DNA from: Halocaridina rubra
Taxonomy: Eukaryota; Arthropoda; Malacostraca; Decapoda; Atyidae
Assembly (NCBI GenBank): GCA_037179515.1
Contig: JAXCGZ010022648.1
Location: forward strand, 1 to 64,000
DNA: 64,000 bases
Direction: 5' to 3'
This document shows, piece by piece, positions 1 through 15,576 of this stretch (position 1 is its first letter; each line of letters opens with the position of its first letter). The position numbers and the translations under genes are program-made. The notes beneath the pieces were generated by a model. The model did no database searches, was not told where the DNA came from, and saw nothing but the letters and a program-made list of their open reading frames with translations.

Positions 1-131
1 CAACAGATATACAAACAATGATGAGCTCTTTATAATAATGATAATAATGATAATAATAATAATAATAATAATTATAATAATAATAATAATAATCTCCACA
101 ATCATCATCAAGGAAAAATATTGTTGCCAAT

Positions 132-186
<55 letters not shown>
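1..186. repeat. (AAT)n module with conserved linker
   Basis: Two (AAT)n tracts (about 40-92 and 140-186) are separated by a conserved linker containing CTCCACAATCATCATCAA and TTGTTGCCAAT. The left edge, around the motif CAATGATGAG, matches the linker of the composite elements near 9.7, 17.8 and 20.7 kb. This is therefore the right half of the same composite module, cut by the window edge. No coding content is visible. Confidence 0.75.
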
Positions 187-187
<1 letters not shown>

Positions 188-412
188 GATCTAAGGACAA
201 TTTTTGGAATAGACATCATGAAACTAATGCAGAGGTTTATTAAAACCCAGCAGAGAATTGGATATTCATTTCGCATCTTTTATAATCCCTTCACATCTGA
301 CAGGTCATTACACTCTCCATCTCTGTTTCTCTTTACAGCCTGATAAAGGCTGTTTTATTTTATCATTTTTTGGCCCGTCCTGGCGTCACAATCATCTAAA
401 AGAAAAAATAAA
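186..412 (+). mobile_element. Short LINE-B-derived non-autonomous element, copy 1
   Basis: The head reads GATCTAAGGACAATTTTTGG. It is followed by a segment around TATTCATTTCGCATC that matches the 5' leader of the LINE at 21.7 kb, then by a tail with CTGATAAAGGCTG and GGCCCGTCCTGGCGTCAC that resembles the last 80 bp of that LINE. An A-rich stretch closes it. There is no open reading frame of note. It is followed at once by a Tigger-like terminus. Confidence 0.65.
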
Positions 413-417
413 TTGTC

Positions 418-478
418 ACATAAATTCCGCGATGCACTGAATTCGCGATAGGTGAACCGCGATATAGCAAGGGGTTGC
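418..478 (+). mobile_element. Tigger/pogo-like terminal inverted repeat
   Basis: The segment GCACTGAATTCGCGATAGG then GTGAACCGCGATATAGC is the same terminus that abuts (TA)n at 3.36, 5.68, 9.15 and 17.22 kb. Here the outermost bases have decayed and no (TA)n follows. The outward consensus CAGTGATCCCTCGCTATATC resembles Tigger-type ends, which insert at TA dinucleotides. Confidence 0.6.
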
Positions 479-481
479 AGT

Positions 482-2990
482 ATTACATTTAAGTTTCGCA
501 TGTACAGTACGATATACGTTTTCTTTGTAATGAATTGTATACGTTTTCTTTTTCTCTCTGCTGACTTTGTTTGCGTTAAGATTTCGTGCAGCATGGGTGA
601 TATGTAAAGATGATAGAATAATGTTTAGAACCATGGAATATTAAAAATACTACAATCTTGAAAATTAGATAAACCCCAAATAGGGTAAGTAAACAAATAT
701 TTCATGAGTAAGATATTGTGCCTGAATAGTGATAAGCATCAGCTGATACGGAAACGGCAAAATGTTTTGGTTAGAGGTTTGTTCTCCCGCATCCTCCCCC
801 TTTTCTACCACTTAATGCGATTTAATATTATGAAGAGAATTGAAAAAAAGCATTAAAAACAAACAGCAAGCAAACTTGCGATATGATATCATCAGGAAAA
901 TAGCGTGCAAGGGTGTATCAGCTGATACGGAAGTGCCAAAACGTTTGCAAGTAGAGGTTCATTCTCATGCATCCTCCTCCTCTTCTACCGCTCAACGCGA
1001 TCGAATATTATGAAGAGAATTGAAAAAAGCATTAAGAACAAACAGCAAACAAGCTTTCAATATAATATTTTCAGGGAAATAGCGTGTAGAGAATAAATAT
1101 ATTTCATTTAAGTTTTCCATGTGCAGTACGATATGTATTTTCTTTGGAACGAATTGTATAGTCTTCTTTTTCTCTCAGCTGACTTTGTTTACGTCAACAT
1201 TTTGTGCAGCTTGGTCGATATGTAAAGTAAATAGAATAATGTTTAGAACCAAGGAATATTAATAATGCTATATCTTGAAAACTAGATTAACCCCAAATAG
1301 GGTGAGTAAATAAATATTTTATGAGTAAGATATTGTGCCTGAATAGTGATAAGCATCAGCTGATACGGAAGTGGCAAAACGTTTTGATTAGAGGTTCATT
1401 CTCCCGCATCCTCCTCCTTTTCTACCACTTAATGCAATCGAATATTATGAAGAGAATTAAAAAAAACATTAAGATCAGACAACAAACTTGCAATATAATA
1501 TCTTCAGGGAAATAGTGTGCGAGGGTGTATCAGCTGATATGGAAGCGCAAAACATTTGCAGATAGAGGTTTGTTCTCACGCATCCTCCTCCTCTTCTACC
1601 GCTTAATACGATCGAATATTATGAAGAGAATTGAAAAATAGCATTAAGAACAAATAGCAAACAAACTTTCGATATAATGTCGTCAGGGAAATAGCGTGCG
1701 ATGGTGTATCAGCTGATACGGAAGCGCCAAAACGTTTGCAGGTAGAGGTTTGTTCTCCTGCATCCTCCTCCTCTTTTACCGCTAAATGCGATCGAATATT
1801 ATGAAGAGAATTGAAAAAAAGCATGAAGAACAAACAGCAAACAAACTTTTGATATAGTATCGTCAGGGAAATAGCGTGTAGAGAATATATATATTTCATT
1901 TAAGTTTCTCATGTACAGTACGATATGCGTTTTCTTTGTAACGAATTGTTTAGTCTTCTTTTTCTCTCAGCTGACTTTGTTTACCATTAAGATTTCGTGC
2001 AGCATGGTCTATATGTAAAGAAGATAGAATAATGTTTAGAACCATGCAATATTAATAATACTATAATCTTGAATATTAGATAAACCCCAAATAGAGTGAG
2101 TAAATAAATATTTTATTAGTAAGATTTTGTACCTGAATAGTGATAAGCATCAGCTGATATGGAAGTGGCAAAACGTTTTGGTTAGAGGTTCGTTCTCCTG
2201 CATCCACCTCCTCTTCTACCGCTTAATGCGATTGGATATTATGAAGAGAATTGAAAAAAAGCATTAAGAACAAATAGCAAACAAACTTTTGATATAATGT
2301 CGTTAGGGAAATAGCGTGCGAGGGTGTATCAGCTGATACGGAAGCTCCAAAACGTTTGCAGGTAGAGGTTTGTTCTCCCGCATCTTCCTCCTCTTTTACC
2401 GCATAATGCGATCGAATATTATGAAGAGAATTGAAAAAAAGCATGAAGAACAAACAGTAAACAAACTTTTGATATAGTATCGTCAGGGAAATAGCGTGTA
2501 GAGAATATATATATTTTATTTAAGTTTCCCATGTACAGTACGATATGCATTTTCTTTGTAACGAATTGTTTAGTCTTCTTTTTATCTCAGCTGACTTTGT
2601 TTACCATTAAGATTTCATGCAGCATGGTCGATATGTAAAGAAGAGAGAATAATGTTTAGAACCATGCAATATTAATAATACTATAATCTTGAAAATTAGA
2701 TAAACCCCAAATAGGGTGAGTAAATAAATATTTTATTAGTAAGATATTGTACCTGAATAGTGATAAGCATCAGCTGATATGGAAGTGGCAAAACGTTTTG
2801 GTTAGAGGTTCGTTCTCCCGCATCCACATCCTCTTCTACCGCTTAATGCGATTGAATATTATGAAGAGAATTGAAAAAAAGCATTTAGAACAAACAGCAA
2901 ACAAACTTTCGATATAATATCATCAGGGAAATAGCGTGCGAGGGTGCATTAGTTGATATGGAGGTGGCAAAACATTTGCATCCTCGTGCC
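482..2990. repeat. 620-bp higher-order tandem array
   Basis: The palindromic core ATCAGCTGAT or a close variant recurs at 738, 917, 1355, 1529, 1708, 2149, 2328, 2769 and 2948. Spacing alternates between about 179 and about 441 bp, which defines a unit of about 620 bp with an internal 179-bp subrepeat; one unit carries an extra subrepeat. Each unit also contains the blocks CATTTAAGTTTCCCATG, TAAACCCCAAATAGGGTGAG and GAATATTATGAAGAGAATTG. Reading frames across it simply repeat and are not taken as genes. Single or inverted copies of parts of the unit occur near 8.3, 10.0, 14.1-14.4 and 18.4-18.9 kb, so it also exists as dispersed pieces. Confidence 0.85.
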
Positions 2991-3290
2991 CCCCGTTGCG
3001 ATACTACAGGTGAAGGTTTTTTGAACTTAAATAGGTCTGTCCAGGACAGTTCGATGTTAAGTCTTCCTTCATTTATGGTTCTTTTTCTATGCGTACAGCT
3101 ACACTGAATATTCTTGGATATTCATTACACATCTTTTAAAATCTCTTCACATCAGACAGGTCATTACACTCTCCACCTCTGTTTCTCTTTATGTATTCTT
3201 CGTGCCCAGGCACGATAAAGGCTATTTTATTTTATTATTTTTGGCCCATCCTTGTGTCGTAATCATAAAAAAAATAATAAAATAAAAAAA
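2985..3290 (+). mobile_element. Short LINE-B-derived element with full leader, copy 2
   Basis: This copy begins with CCCCCGTTGCGATACTAC and runs through TTCTTTTTCTATGCGTAC and CACTGAATATTCTTGGATA. These are close to the 5' leader of the LINE at 21.72-21.95 kb. It then jumps directly to a tail with TTCGTGCCCAGGC and GGCCCATCC like the LINE's 3' end, and finishes in an A-rich tail. The arrangement is leader plus tail with the coding part absent. A copy of the same type lies on the minus strand at 42.66 kb. Confidence 0.7.
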
Positions 3291-3307
3291 TAAAAGTAAA
3301 AAAAACT

Positions 3308-3359
3308 GTGATGCACTGAATTCACGGTAGGTGAATCGTGATATAGCGAGGGATTACCG
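3308..3359 (+). mobile_element. Tigger-like terminus abutting (TA)n
   Basis: The terminus runs from GATGCACTGAATTCACGG to GCGAGGGATTACCG and passes straight into the (TA)n tract. It is oriented outwards, towards the microsatellite. Confidence 0.65.
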
Positions 3360-3506
<147 letters not shown>

Positions 3507-3989
3507 TGATCCCTTGTTTATCGCTGGGGTTCGGTTCTGGGACCGACCGCGATAGGTGAATTTCCGCAAAGTAGGATCACCCTATATGTACATAGGTATT
3601 TTACATTTATTTTTACGTTTACTGTACAAACTCTCCCTGTACTGTTAACAAACCACCCTTAACTTAATTAATAACAGCGTGCAAGCATATGTTTATATGA
3701 AAGTGATAGGTAAACTTACCGTGAATGATGTGGTAATGACATGCCAACGTCGAGAAGATTGCAGAAGGTCACGGAACGAACCATATTATCATCATGTTCG
3801 TGTGAGAGTTATTGGAGTGCTTTCACGTATTCATACAGGGCTGCCAGATGTTCGAGTGTAAAGTCAGGTTCTTCGATTTCCTCGTGGCTCAGTTATGAAG
3901 TGAATTGAATATACAGTACATATGAAAACCCTCGATCATTATGAAAAATATGGAAGTGGAGAGGCCAAGTATCCTATCAGTGATATTTT

Positions 3990-4440
3990 GAAATACAGTA
4001 TACTTTGGACTTAGCACAAACTGGTCTCAATTCAGGTCAGTCTTCAGAAACCAATTGTGTTCCTTCTCCTTCTATGATGGAGGTGGATGGCATTGAAAAC
4101 TGTGAAAATGACACTAATGCTCCCACAGTAGAGGATATCTCTTGTAAATCACACGTTAAAGAAGATATGCAGAAGCCGCTTGAAATTAAAGAGGAGTCTG
4201 TTGAGGCAAAGGAAACGATACTGATGCTCCCCCAGTATAGGAAATCTCTTGTAAATCATACGTTAAAGATCTGCAGGAGCCGCTTGAAATTAAAGAGGAG
4301 TCTCTTAAGGCAAAGGAAATGATACTGATGCTCCCCCAGTATAGGAAATCTCTTGTAAATCATACGTTAAAGAAGATCTGCAGTAGCCGCTTGAAATTAA
4401 AGAGGAGCTTTTTGAGGTATAGGAGACTTTTATCGAAAGA
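3990..4440 (+). pseudogene. Exon-like fragment with three acidic repeats
   Basis: The segment translates as an acidic, Lys/Glu-rich peptide beginning MDLAQTGLNSGQ and containing EDISCKSHVKEDMQ then PLEIKEESVEAKE. The last block recurs about every 110 bp, three times in all, but the second and third copies have lost the frame and contain a TAG (APPV-stop). Peptides rich in EIKEE/VKEE are typical of linkers in arthropod C2H2 zinc-finger proteins, so I infer a host-gene exon fragment carried inside the DNA element. A degenerate part of the transposon's own gene is the alternative. No zinc finger is visible. Confidence 0.4.
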
Positions 4441-5053
4441 ACTCCTGAAGCATAACATATTAATAAGCATAACGCGAACTGCACACATGTGAGTTAGACT
4501 GAACGAGTGAGGCGAGACAATGGAAGATGGTGGGAGAACCAAACTTCAATGACACAGAACATACAGAAAGACAATTCTGTGATTCGTTGTCTTTCACCTT
4601 TCAGTCAGTAGCATTCCATGAACTATCTCATGTAGGTGCGAGCCTTTACGTTTTTCAAGACGCCAATACAGTGTACGCTATCATACAGTATTTCACACGG
4701 TGCAAAACTGTGAGTGTATATGTTTAAATTTATATTTTTTACTATTTTTTACTGTTTTATTACTCTTAAGCTAGGAAATACTTGTTTTATCAATAAAATA
4801 ATGAAAATTTCAATATGTACTTGCTCACGTAGGTGAGACCCTTTTCGTTTTCCAAAACGCTGATACCAGTATTGTATTTTACATGGTGTAATACTGTGAT
4901 TATTTATGTTTTTTACTATTTTTTACTGTTTTATTATTCTTAGGCTAAGAAATAAATTTTTTATCAATAAAATAATGAAGCTACTGGAAATTTTAATATA
5001 TGCTAGCTCATGTAGGTTTGACCCTTTGGGTTTTCCAAAACGCTGATACTGGT

Positions 5054-5614
5054 GATTACCTAATTGTGATTACCTAATTGTGCTTACGGGAAAGAGCCCA
5101 AAGCTCGTATCTTCCCGTCTCCTGATCGGTTCCATTTTATACTTAGTGATACTTATCATACCTGTCCTTAAAGCTATGGATTGAGATAGCATTAACTACC
5201 TCCTCGCTTAGCCAATTCCAACTATCAACTACTCTTACAATGAAAAAGTATTTTCTTACATCCTGCAAAGAAGTTTTCTTACGAAGCTTCAAACTATGAC
5301 CTCTAGTTCTAGAGCCAGCCATATCAAAATATCGATCCCTATCCACTCTATCATAACCATGAAGGAATTTAAAGACTGTCACCATATCCCCCCCTCACTC
5401 TTCTAGCTTCAAGTGATGGTAAGTCTAATTCCCTCAGCCTCTCATCATAACTGAGATTGCGTATTTCTGGCACCAGTTTCGTGGCATGTCTTTGAACTTT
5501 TTCAAGCTTAGCTATGAGCTTTTTCAAGTGCGGATTCAAAAAGGGGGCTGCATATTCGAGTTTTGGCCTCAAATAGGTTACATAAATATTTCTGAACATT
5601 TCCTTGTCCATTCT
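5054..5614 (-). mobile_element. LINE-A copy 1, 5'-truncated tail
   Basis: On the minus strand this encodes the C-terminal part of ORF2, in two frames separated near 5390 by one extra base in a run of C. The peptide includes MDKEMFRNIYVTYLRPKLEY, KVQRHATKLVPEIRNLSYDE and SFKDRYDKYH, the typical CR1/L2-group C-terminal domain. The 3' end (left) carries two 14-bp tail units (GATTACCTAATTGT on the plus strand). It is 5'-truncated at about 5614 and lies inside the Tigger-like element. Confidence 0.9.
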
Positions 5615-5677
5615 ATGTACATTCTATGGTGCATTGAATTCGCGATAGGTGAACCGCGATATAGCGAGGGATTACTG

Positions 5678-6449
5678 TATACACACAGATGACCTTAGCC
5701 CACAAACGCCTAGACCCATGAACAAACTAACCCACGAACAAAACTTCAAGCATATGTTTACCCCGACTCACAAACAAAATCCAATCCACAAACACATGTC
5801 CCACTCGCCCACTCTCAGTTCTGCATTGTGCTTGTTTTGTATAGTTTGTTAGTGATCTGTTCGTACTTCTTGCTTTATATTCCATTGTTTTGCCTTTCCG
5901 ATAGCCCTTATTATTGCTCCTAAGAAAGAGAAAAGTGTTAGTGATCGTGAGAAAACACAAAAATACAGCATGTATCGGAAGAGTTCCCTAGCGTTTTTAT
6001 GGAAGGTGACTCTCCTTCCAAAAATTAGTCACCCTTCTCCTCGTTCTCCACCACCATCCACATATGCCAGCAGCAATCATCCACAAAGGTTTCTTACCTA
6101 CAATAATTTTTTTTACCTACAATATGTACTCTAACCTACTGTATTTGTTATTTTATACTGGCTATCAACTAGTGTATACTGTATACCTGAATATGTACAT
6201 GTTTTACTCTAGTAGAGTAGAATTCCTTTCTATTATTAATGTGGCTGAAAGAATTATGTTCTCTGATACCACCCCATATAACCTGTATTATATTTTTTGT
6301 TTTTAGTGACTAGAAAAATTTTAAAATGAATATTTATTGTGACCAGGAATGGATTAATTGAATTTACATGCTTTCCAATGAGAAAAATAAATCCAACTCA
6401 AGAACAGGTTTTAGGAACGGATTAAACTCGTGGGTTGGGGTCACCACTG
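5678..6449. other. Unassigned AT-rich spacer
   Basis: I see no gene with recognisable content here. Short open frames lack splice context or similarity that I recognise. Confidence 0.5.
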
Positions 6450-6492
6450 TATATATATATAATATATATATATTATTATATAATATATATAT

Positions 6493-6571
<79 letters not shown>

Positions 6572-6583
6572 ATATATATATAA
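6450..6583. repeat. Interrupted (TA)n microsatellite
   Basis: About 134 bp of TA repeat with several single-base breaks. It follows TCACCACTG, so a transposon end may be present on the left. Confidence 0.95.
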
Positions 6584-7421
6584 CAACTTAAATTCATGTA
6601 CAATATTCATTAACTAGTTGGTGAGATCAGTATTGCTTCAATAGGTTAAGTATTGGTTGCTAAGTTTAAATTTATTCTGTTATTTAAATATTATTATGAT
6701 ATATAATAATGGAATATATATCATATTGCCAGTATATTTTGAAAGAAGTGCTGAACTTTTGTGTTTAATGGACCAGAATTACACCATATCCACATTTTAG
6801 CTATAATACTAAAAGTAGAGTTATAAAAAGCTTCATTTTAAACAATCAGGAGAAATGTATTCGACTTACCTCATGGAAATATGCATGAGGGAAAGATTCA
6901 AGTATATATTTTGGAGTGTAGTCTAGCTTGTCAAACATGTGAATCTCACAGGGCAGAAGGGTTATGCTATCATCAAAAGATGCATCGTTGCTTATACCAT
7001 ATGAAAAGACAAGGCATGACTTTGGATCACGACTTCCAGGTAGTTCCAGCTCCGGATCTAAGCATACAAGCTTTTAAGGAGGAAACAGAAGACACATGAG
7101 GGTGAATCATTTACATAAAATTTTCTCAGATATGGTTTGATTATCAATTCTTCTCTTATTGCATTCATAACTTTATATGAGGGAACTTTGTCAATTTGTA
7201 TATAAGTGTACAATAGTTACAGATATATTTAAATCTTAAATGACTTTGTTCCAGGGATGCTATGGTAAGAAAATTTATCACCAGTTATCAATAGTAACAA
7301 ACATATCTGTGTGAGGTGGTATTTTTTGTGGTATGCATCCATTATCTGTTCCTATATCAATGTACTTAATAACCACTGTGAAACCTTATATCAACAGTAA
7401 GACTCACCAGCTCATAATCAG

Positions 7422-7428
<7 letters not shown>
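6584..7428. other. Unassigned low-copy region with one Cys-rich small frame
   Basis: A 72-codon open frame at 6881-7099 (+) has five Cys and six His residues, with CQTCESHRAEGLCYH at its centre. It has no visible homologue, and I see no convincing splice sites. It could be chance or a decayed zinc-binding exon. The rest of the interval shows nothing recognisable. Confidence 0.3.

Positions 7429-7516
<88 letters not shown>
7429..7516. repeat. (TA)n microsatellite
   Basis: About 88 bp of pure TA repeat, just left of the element starting at 7529. Confidence 0.98.
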
Positions 7517-7517
<1 letters not shown>

Positions 7518-7704
7518 TCACACATAGTTATACCTCACCTAACGTCGTTAATTGGTTCCAGGAGAGACGACTTAAGTCGAAAAACGACTTAAATCGAATT
7601 AGCTTGTCTCTAGGCTAGCCTAGATATACAGATTTACTGTACTAGTAGTATAGTTGGGTGGGATATGCCTTTTGTAACAGCTCCCAAGTCTGGGTTTTGC
7701 TTTG

Positions 7705-8091
7705 CTAAATTGTTTGTGCAGTTTTTATTATATGATTTCTTTTTCTACAAATTCTTTTTATAAATGTTTTTCTTTCTTTGACGTCTTTTTCACTGCAATA
7801 TCTAAATAACAATATATTAGCAATTATTTCAATTTTATTTTCTATATATGGTTGTGCTAAAAAACTATATTCTGTTCTTATTTGTGTATATGCTTCACAA
7901 AATAGTAGAAAATGTTCTATGCTCTCTTCACATTGTTCACACGTTGGGCAGGTAGTATCTTTATTTTTAAATTTATGTACAGTAAACAAATTAATGAACT
8001 CTATTATGCCGTTGGCAACAGGCTTAGCATTGGGGCCAGTGTTGCCAGATAAAGTGGATGTTTTTATTTTCAAATGTATGGTACATTTCAA
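7705..8091 (-). pseudogene. LINE reverse-transcriptase C-terminal zinc-binding remnant
   Basis: The minus-strand frame of 128 codons contains CPTCEQCEESIEHFLLFCEA, a CxxC...C...H...C pattern like the zf-RVT module that closes many Jockey/I-type reverse transcriptases. The residues after it (AYTQIRTEYSFLAQPY) also fit such a tail. No reverse-transcriptase core lies upstream, so this is a fragment. Assignment rests on motif shape only. Confidence 0.5.
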
Positions 8092-8379
8092 GATGTATAT
8101 TAATTACAAGATGGTATTACTGTAATGTAAATAAAATGTACTTCATCTGTAAGGTACTTGAAATAACTTACCAGCTTACATGTATGTTTTTTATATTTAT
8201 CATATCTCTCATTTATGTATTCTGGCAACACTGATGGTGGCAGTGAGGACGAGGATGCACCCGCACATGCTATTTCCCTGACAGTATTATATCAAAAATA
8301 TGTTTGCTGTTTGTTCTTAATGCTTTTTGTCAATTTTCTTCATAATATCAATTCAAAACAATAGCGGTTTCGCGGGAAT

Positions 8380-8619
8380 AACGAGTGACGACGCCTGACG
8401 GTAGATATTGGAGCTACTGTACGTATATTGATAAGATAGTTATATGCTTTTATTCTTATTTATTGTACAATAACATGATTTTATGTGCTTTTGTTTTTAT
8501 TTATAGCATTGGGATGCATATCCTTGAACAAAGAAAGTCCTTTTCGATAAATGCAAATGCCTGCTGCATTCTTATTCTTATTCGTATTCTTATTCTTATT
8601 CTTATTCTTATTATTATTA

Positions 8620-8703
<84 letters not shown>

Positions 8704-8870
8704 TTATTATTATTATTATTATTATTACTACTATTATTATTATGACGAGTGACGACGCCTAACGGTAGATATTGGAACTACTGTACGGATTTTAATAAGA
8801 TATTTATATGCTCTTATTCTTATTTATTGTACAATAACATGATTTTATGTGCTTTTGTTTTTATTTATTG
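8380..8870 (+). repeat. Direct duplication flanking a (TTATT/ATT)n tract
   Basis: About 125 bp beginning with GAGTGACGACGCCTGACGG at 8380 recurs as GAGTGACGACGCCTAACGG at 8746, sharing GGTAGATATTGGA and ATTGTACAATAACATG. Between them, from about 8566 to 8742, is an impure (TTCTTA)/(ATT)n microsatellite. The two copies differ at several bases, so the duplication is not recent. Confidence 0.75.
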
Positions 8871-9066
8871 TACAGTAACATAATTTCATGTGCTTTTAAT
8901 GGTTTTCTAGTGATATTATGATTCCAATATTTGTAGCGGACAGACGTAAAGTTGCTTAAAATGACGTAAACTTTGTTTTTTTTAATTTTTTTTTTCCATA
9001 TATTTTTTCAAAACCGATGTATAATCGAGAACGACTTAACTTGAAACGACGTAATTCAAGGGTTAC

Positions 9067-9069
<3 letters not shown>

Positions 9070-9153
<84 letters not shown>
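9070..9153. repeat. (TA)n microsatellite
   Basis: About 84 bp of TA repeat separates the right end of the 7.5-kb element (GGGTTACCTG) from the left end of the next composite (CCCTCGCTATATCG). Confidence 0.98.
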
Positions 9154-9155
<2 letters not shown>

Positions 9156-9224
9156 CTCGCTATATCGTGGTTCACCTATTGCGAGTTCAGTGCATCGCGG
9201 ATATTTTTGGGCAAAAATATTTTT

Positions 9225-9445
9225 TTGTTTTCTTTTTAGATGATTGTGATACCAGAATGGGCCAAAAAATTATAAAACAAAACAGCCTTTATCAGGCTGT
9301 AAAGAGAAACAGAGATGGAGAGTGTATGTAATGACCTGTCAGGTGTGAAGGGATTATAAAAGATGTGTAATGAATATCCAATTCTCTGCCGGGTTTTAAT
9401 ATACCTTTGCATTACTTTCATGATGTCTATTCCAAATATTCTACT
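9225..9445 (-). mobile_element. Short LINE-B-derived element, copy 3
   Basis: This is the minus-strand copy in the left arm of the composite. It has AATGGGCCAAAAAATTATAA and CCTTTATCAGGCTG (LINE-tail side), then GAGAAACAGAGATGGAGAG and GTGTAATGAATATCCA (LINE-leader side). Confidence 0.65.
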
Positions 9446-9452
9446 TAGATCT

Positions 9453-9534
9453 TATTATTATTATTATTATTATTGTTATTATTATTATTATTATTATTGG
9501 CAACAATAATTATCCTTTGATGATGATTGTGGAG

Positions 9535-9589
<55 letters not shown>

Positions 9590-9661
9590 TTATTATTTTT
9601 ATTATTGTTATTATTATTATTACTGTTTTTATTATTTTTATTATTATTATTATTATTATTC

Positions 9662-9694
<33 letters not shown>
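9453..9694. repeat. (ATT)n tracts with conserved linker
   Basis: Two (ATT)n tracts flank the linker GGCAACAATAATTATCC ... GATGATTGTGGAGATT. The same linker separates trinucleotide tracts at 0.1, 17.6, 18.1, 20.0 and 20.8 kb, so it is part of the transposon module. Long Ile/Leu/Asn frames here are artefacts. Confidence 0.9.
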
Positions 9695-9791
9695 GGGCTC
9701 ATCATTGTATGTACGTCTGTTGGTTTATATACTTTAATAACTGTGTACAGAGCCCCTCCCTAGTTGGCTGAGACAGAGGGAGTTTGAATGT

Positions 9792-9795
<4 letters not shown>

Positions 9796-9827
<32 letters not shown>

Positions 9828-9828
9828 T

Positions 9829-9922
<94 letters not shown>
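9796..9922. repeat. (AG)n followed by (CT)n
   Basis: An (AG)n run (9796-9826) and a (TC)n run (9831-9922) are separated by only a few bases. Together they form a purine/pyrimidine inverted repeat able to fold back on itself. Confidence 0.95.
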
Positions 9923-9925
<3 letters not shown>

Positions 9926-10330
9926 TTGTTTGGGGTTTATCTAATTTTCAAGATTAAAGTATTATTAATATTCCTTGGTTCTAAACATTATTCTATTTAT
10001 CTGTACGAAATCATAACATAAATAATGTCAGCTGAGAGAAAAATAAAACGTATACAATTCGTTCAAAAAAAACATATATCATACTGTATTCAGTGGAAAC
10101 TTAAATGAAATATATATATATTCTCTACACGCTATTTCCCTGACAATATCGTATTGAAAGTTTGTTTGATGTTTGCTGTTTGACAGAGAGAGAGAGAGAG
10201 AAACATCTTTCATTAACTTGTTCATTCAACCAAAACTACATTATTTATTGTAAAAATAATGGTTTAATGACAAATTCGTAATAATAATAATAATAATAAA
10301 ATAATAATAATAATAATAATAATAATAAGA

Positions 10331-10565
10331 TCTAAGGAGAATTTTTTGGAATAGACATCATGAAAGTAATGCAGAGGTATTTTAAAACCCAGCAGAGAAT
10401 TGCATATTCATTACACATCTTTTATAATCCCTTCACATCTGACATGTTATTACACTCTACATCTCTGTTTCTCTTTACTTTATGTATTCTTCATGTCCAG
10501 GCCTGATAAAGGCTGTTTTATTTTATCATTTTTTGGCCTGTCCTGGTGTCACAATCATTTAAAAA
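10331..10565 (+). mobile_element. Short LINE-B-derived element, copy 4
   Basis: The head GATCTAAGGAGAATTTTTTG, the leader part GCATATTCATTACACATC, and the tail part TTCTTCATGTCCAGGCC with CTGTCCTGGTGTCAC are all present, then an A-rich run. It is the mirror partner of the copy at 9225-9445. Confidence 0.7.
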
Positions 10566-10689
10566 AAATATATATATATTTGTTTTAATATGGTGATCCT
10601 ACTTCGCGGATTTTCACCTATCGGGGCCTGTCCCTGAACAGAATCCCCGCGATAAACGAGGGATTACTTTATATATATATCCTTTCACC

Positions 10690-14420
<3,731 letters not shown>

Positions 14421-14575
14421 AAGTGCCTTCAAGGCGGTCGATTTTTTACTAAAATGAAAAAAAAATTCAAATTTGTTTGCATGAGCGGTATTTGCGAATT
14501 TCGTATTTTTTTAATATTATTTTTTGGGGGCGTTATTGCAATTTTGCAGTTTAAAAAATTGCGGAAAAAAGCAAC

Positions 14576-15576
<1,001 letters not shown>

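Larger units (their letters stand above)
7529..9069. mobile_element. DNA transposon with AACGACTTAA-type inverted ends
   Basis: The left end (ATACCTCACCTAACGTCG ... GACGACTTAAGTCG) and the right end (CGAGAACGACTTAACTTG ... GGGTTACCTGTA) are related inverted sequences, each beside TA repeats. The length, about 1.54 kb, and the TA context fit a Tc1/mariner or Tigger-type non-autonomous element. Inside are a LINE C-terminal remnant (7705-8091), a piece of the 620-bp repeat near 8.3 kb, and a TTATT-rich microsatellite flanked by a direct duplication. No transposase is visible. Confidence 0.55.
9154..10668. mobile_element. Symmetrical Tigger-like composite element
   Basis: Both ends carry Tigger-like termini (left CCCTCGCTATATCGTGG; right GATAAACGAGGGATTAC). 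Inside each terminus sits a short LINE-B-derived element in mirror orientation (minus at 9225-9445, plus at 10331-10565). Next come (ATT)n or (AAT)n tracts, then a centre of (AG)n/(CT)n with two unique linkers (CTCATCATTGTATG... and CAACCAAAACTACATTATT). Part of a 620-bp repeat unit is inserted at about 9925-10180. Similar symmetrical arrangements are at 17.2-18.4 and 19.5-21.1 kb. Confidence 0.65.

Noticed and set aside
1603..2453. 98- and 76-codon minus-strand frames in the 620-bp array
   Set aside because: They repeat with the array unit, and the similarity between them is the tandem repeat itself.
6881..7099. Cys/His-rich small gene
   Set aside because: No recognisable family, splice context or conserved spacing; kept only as a note in the region description.
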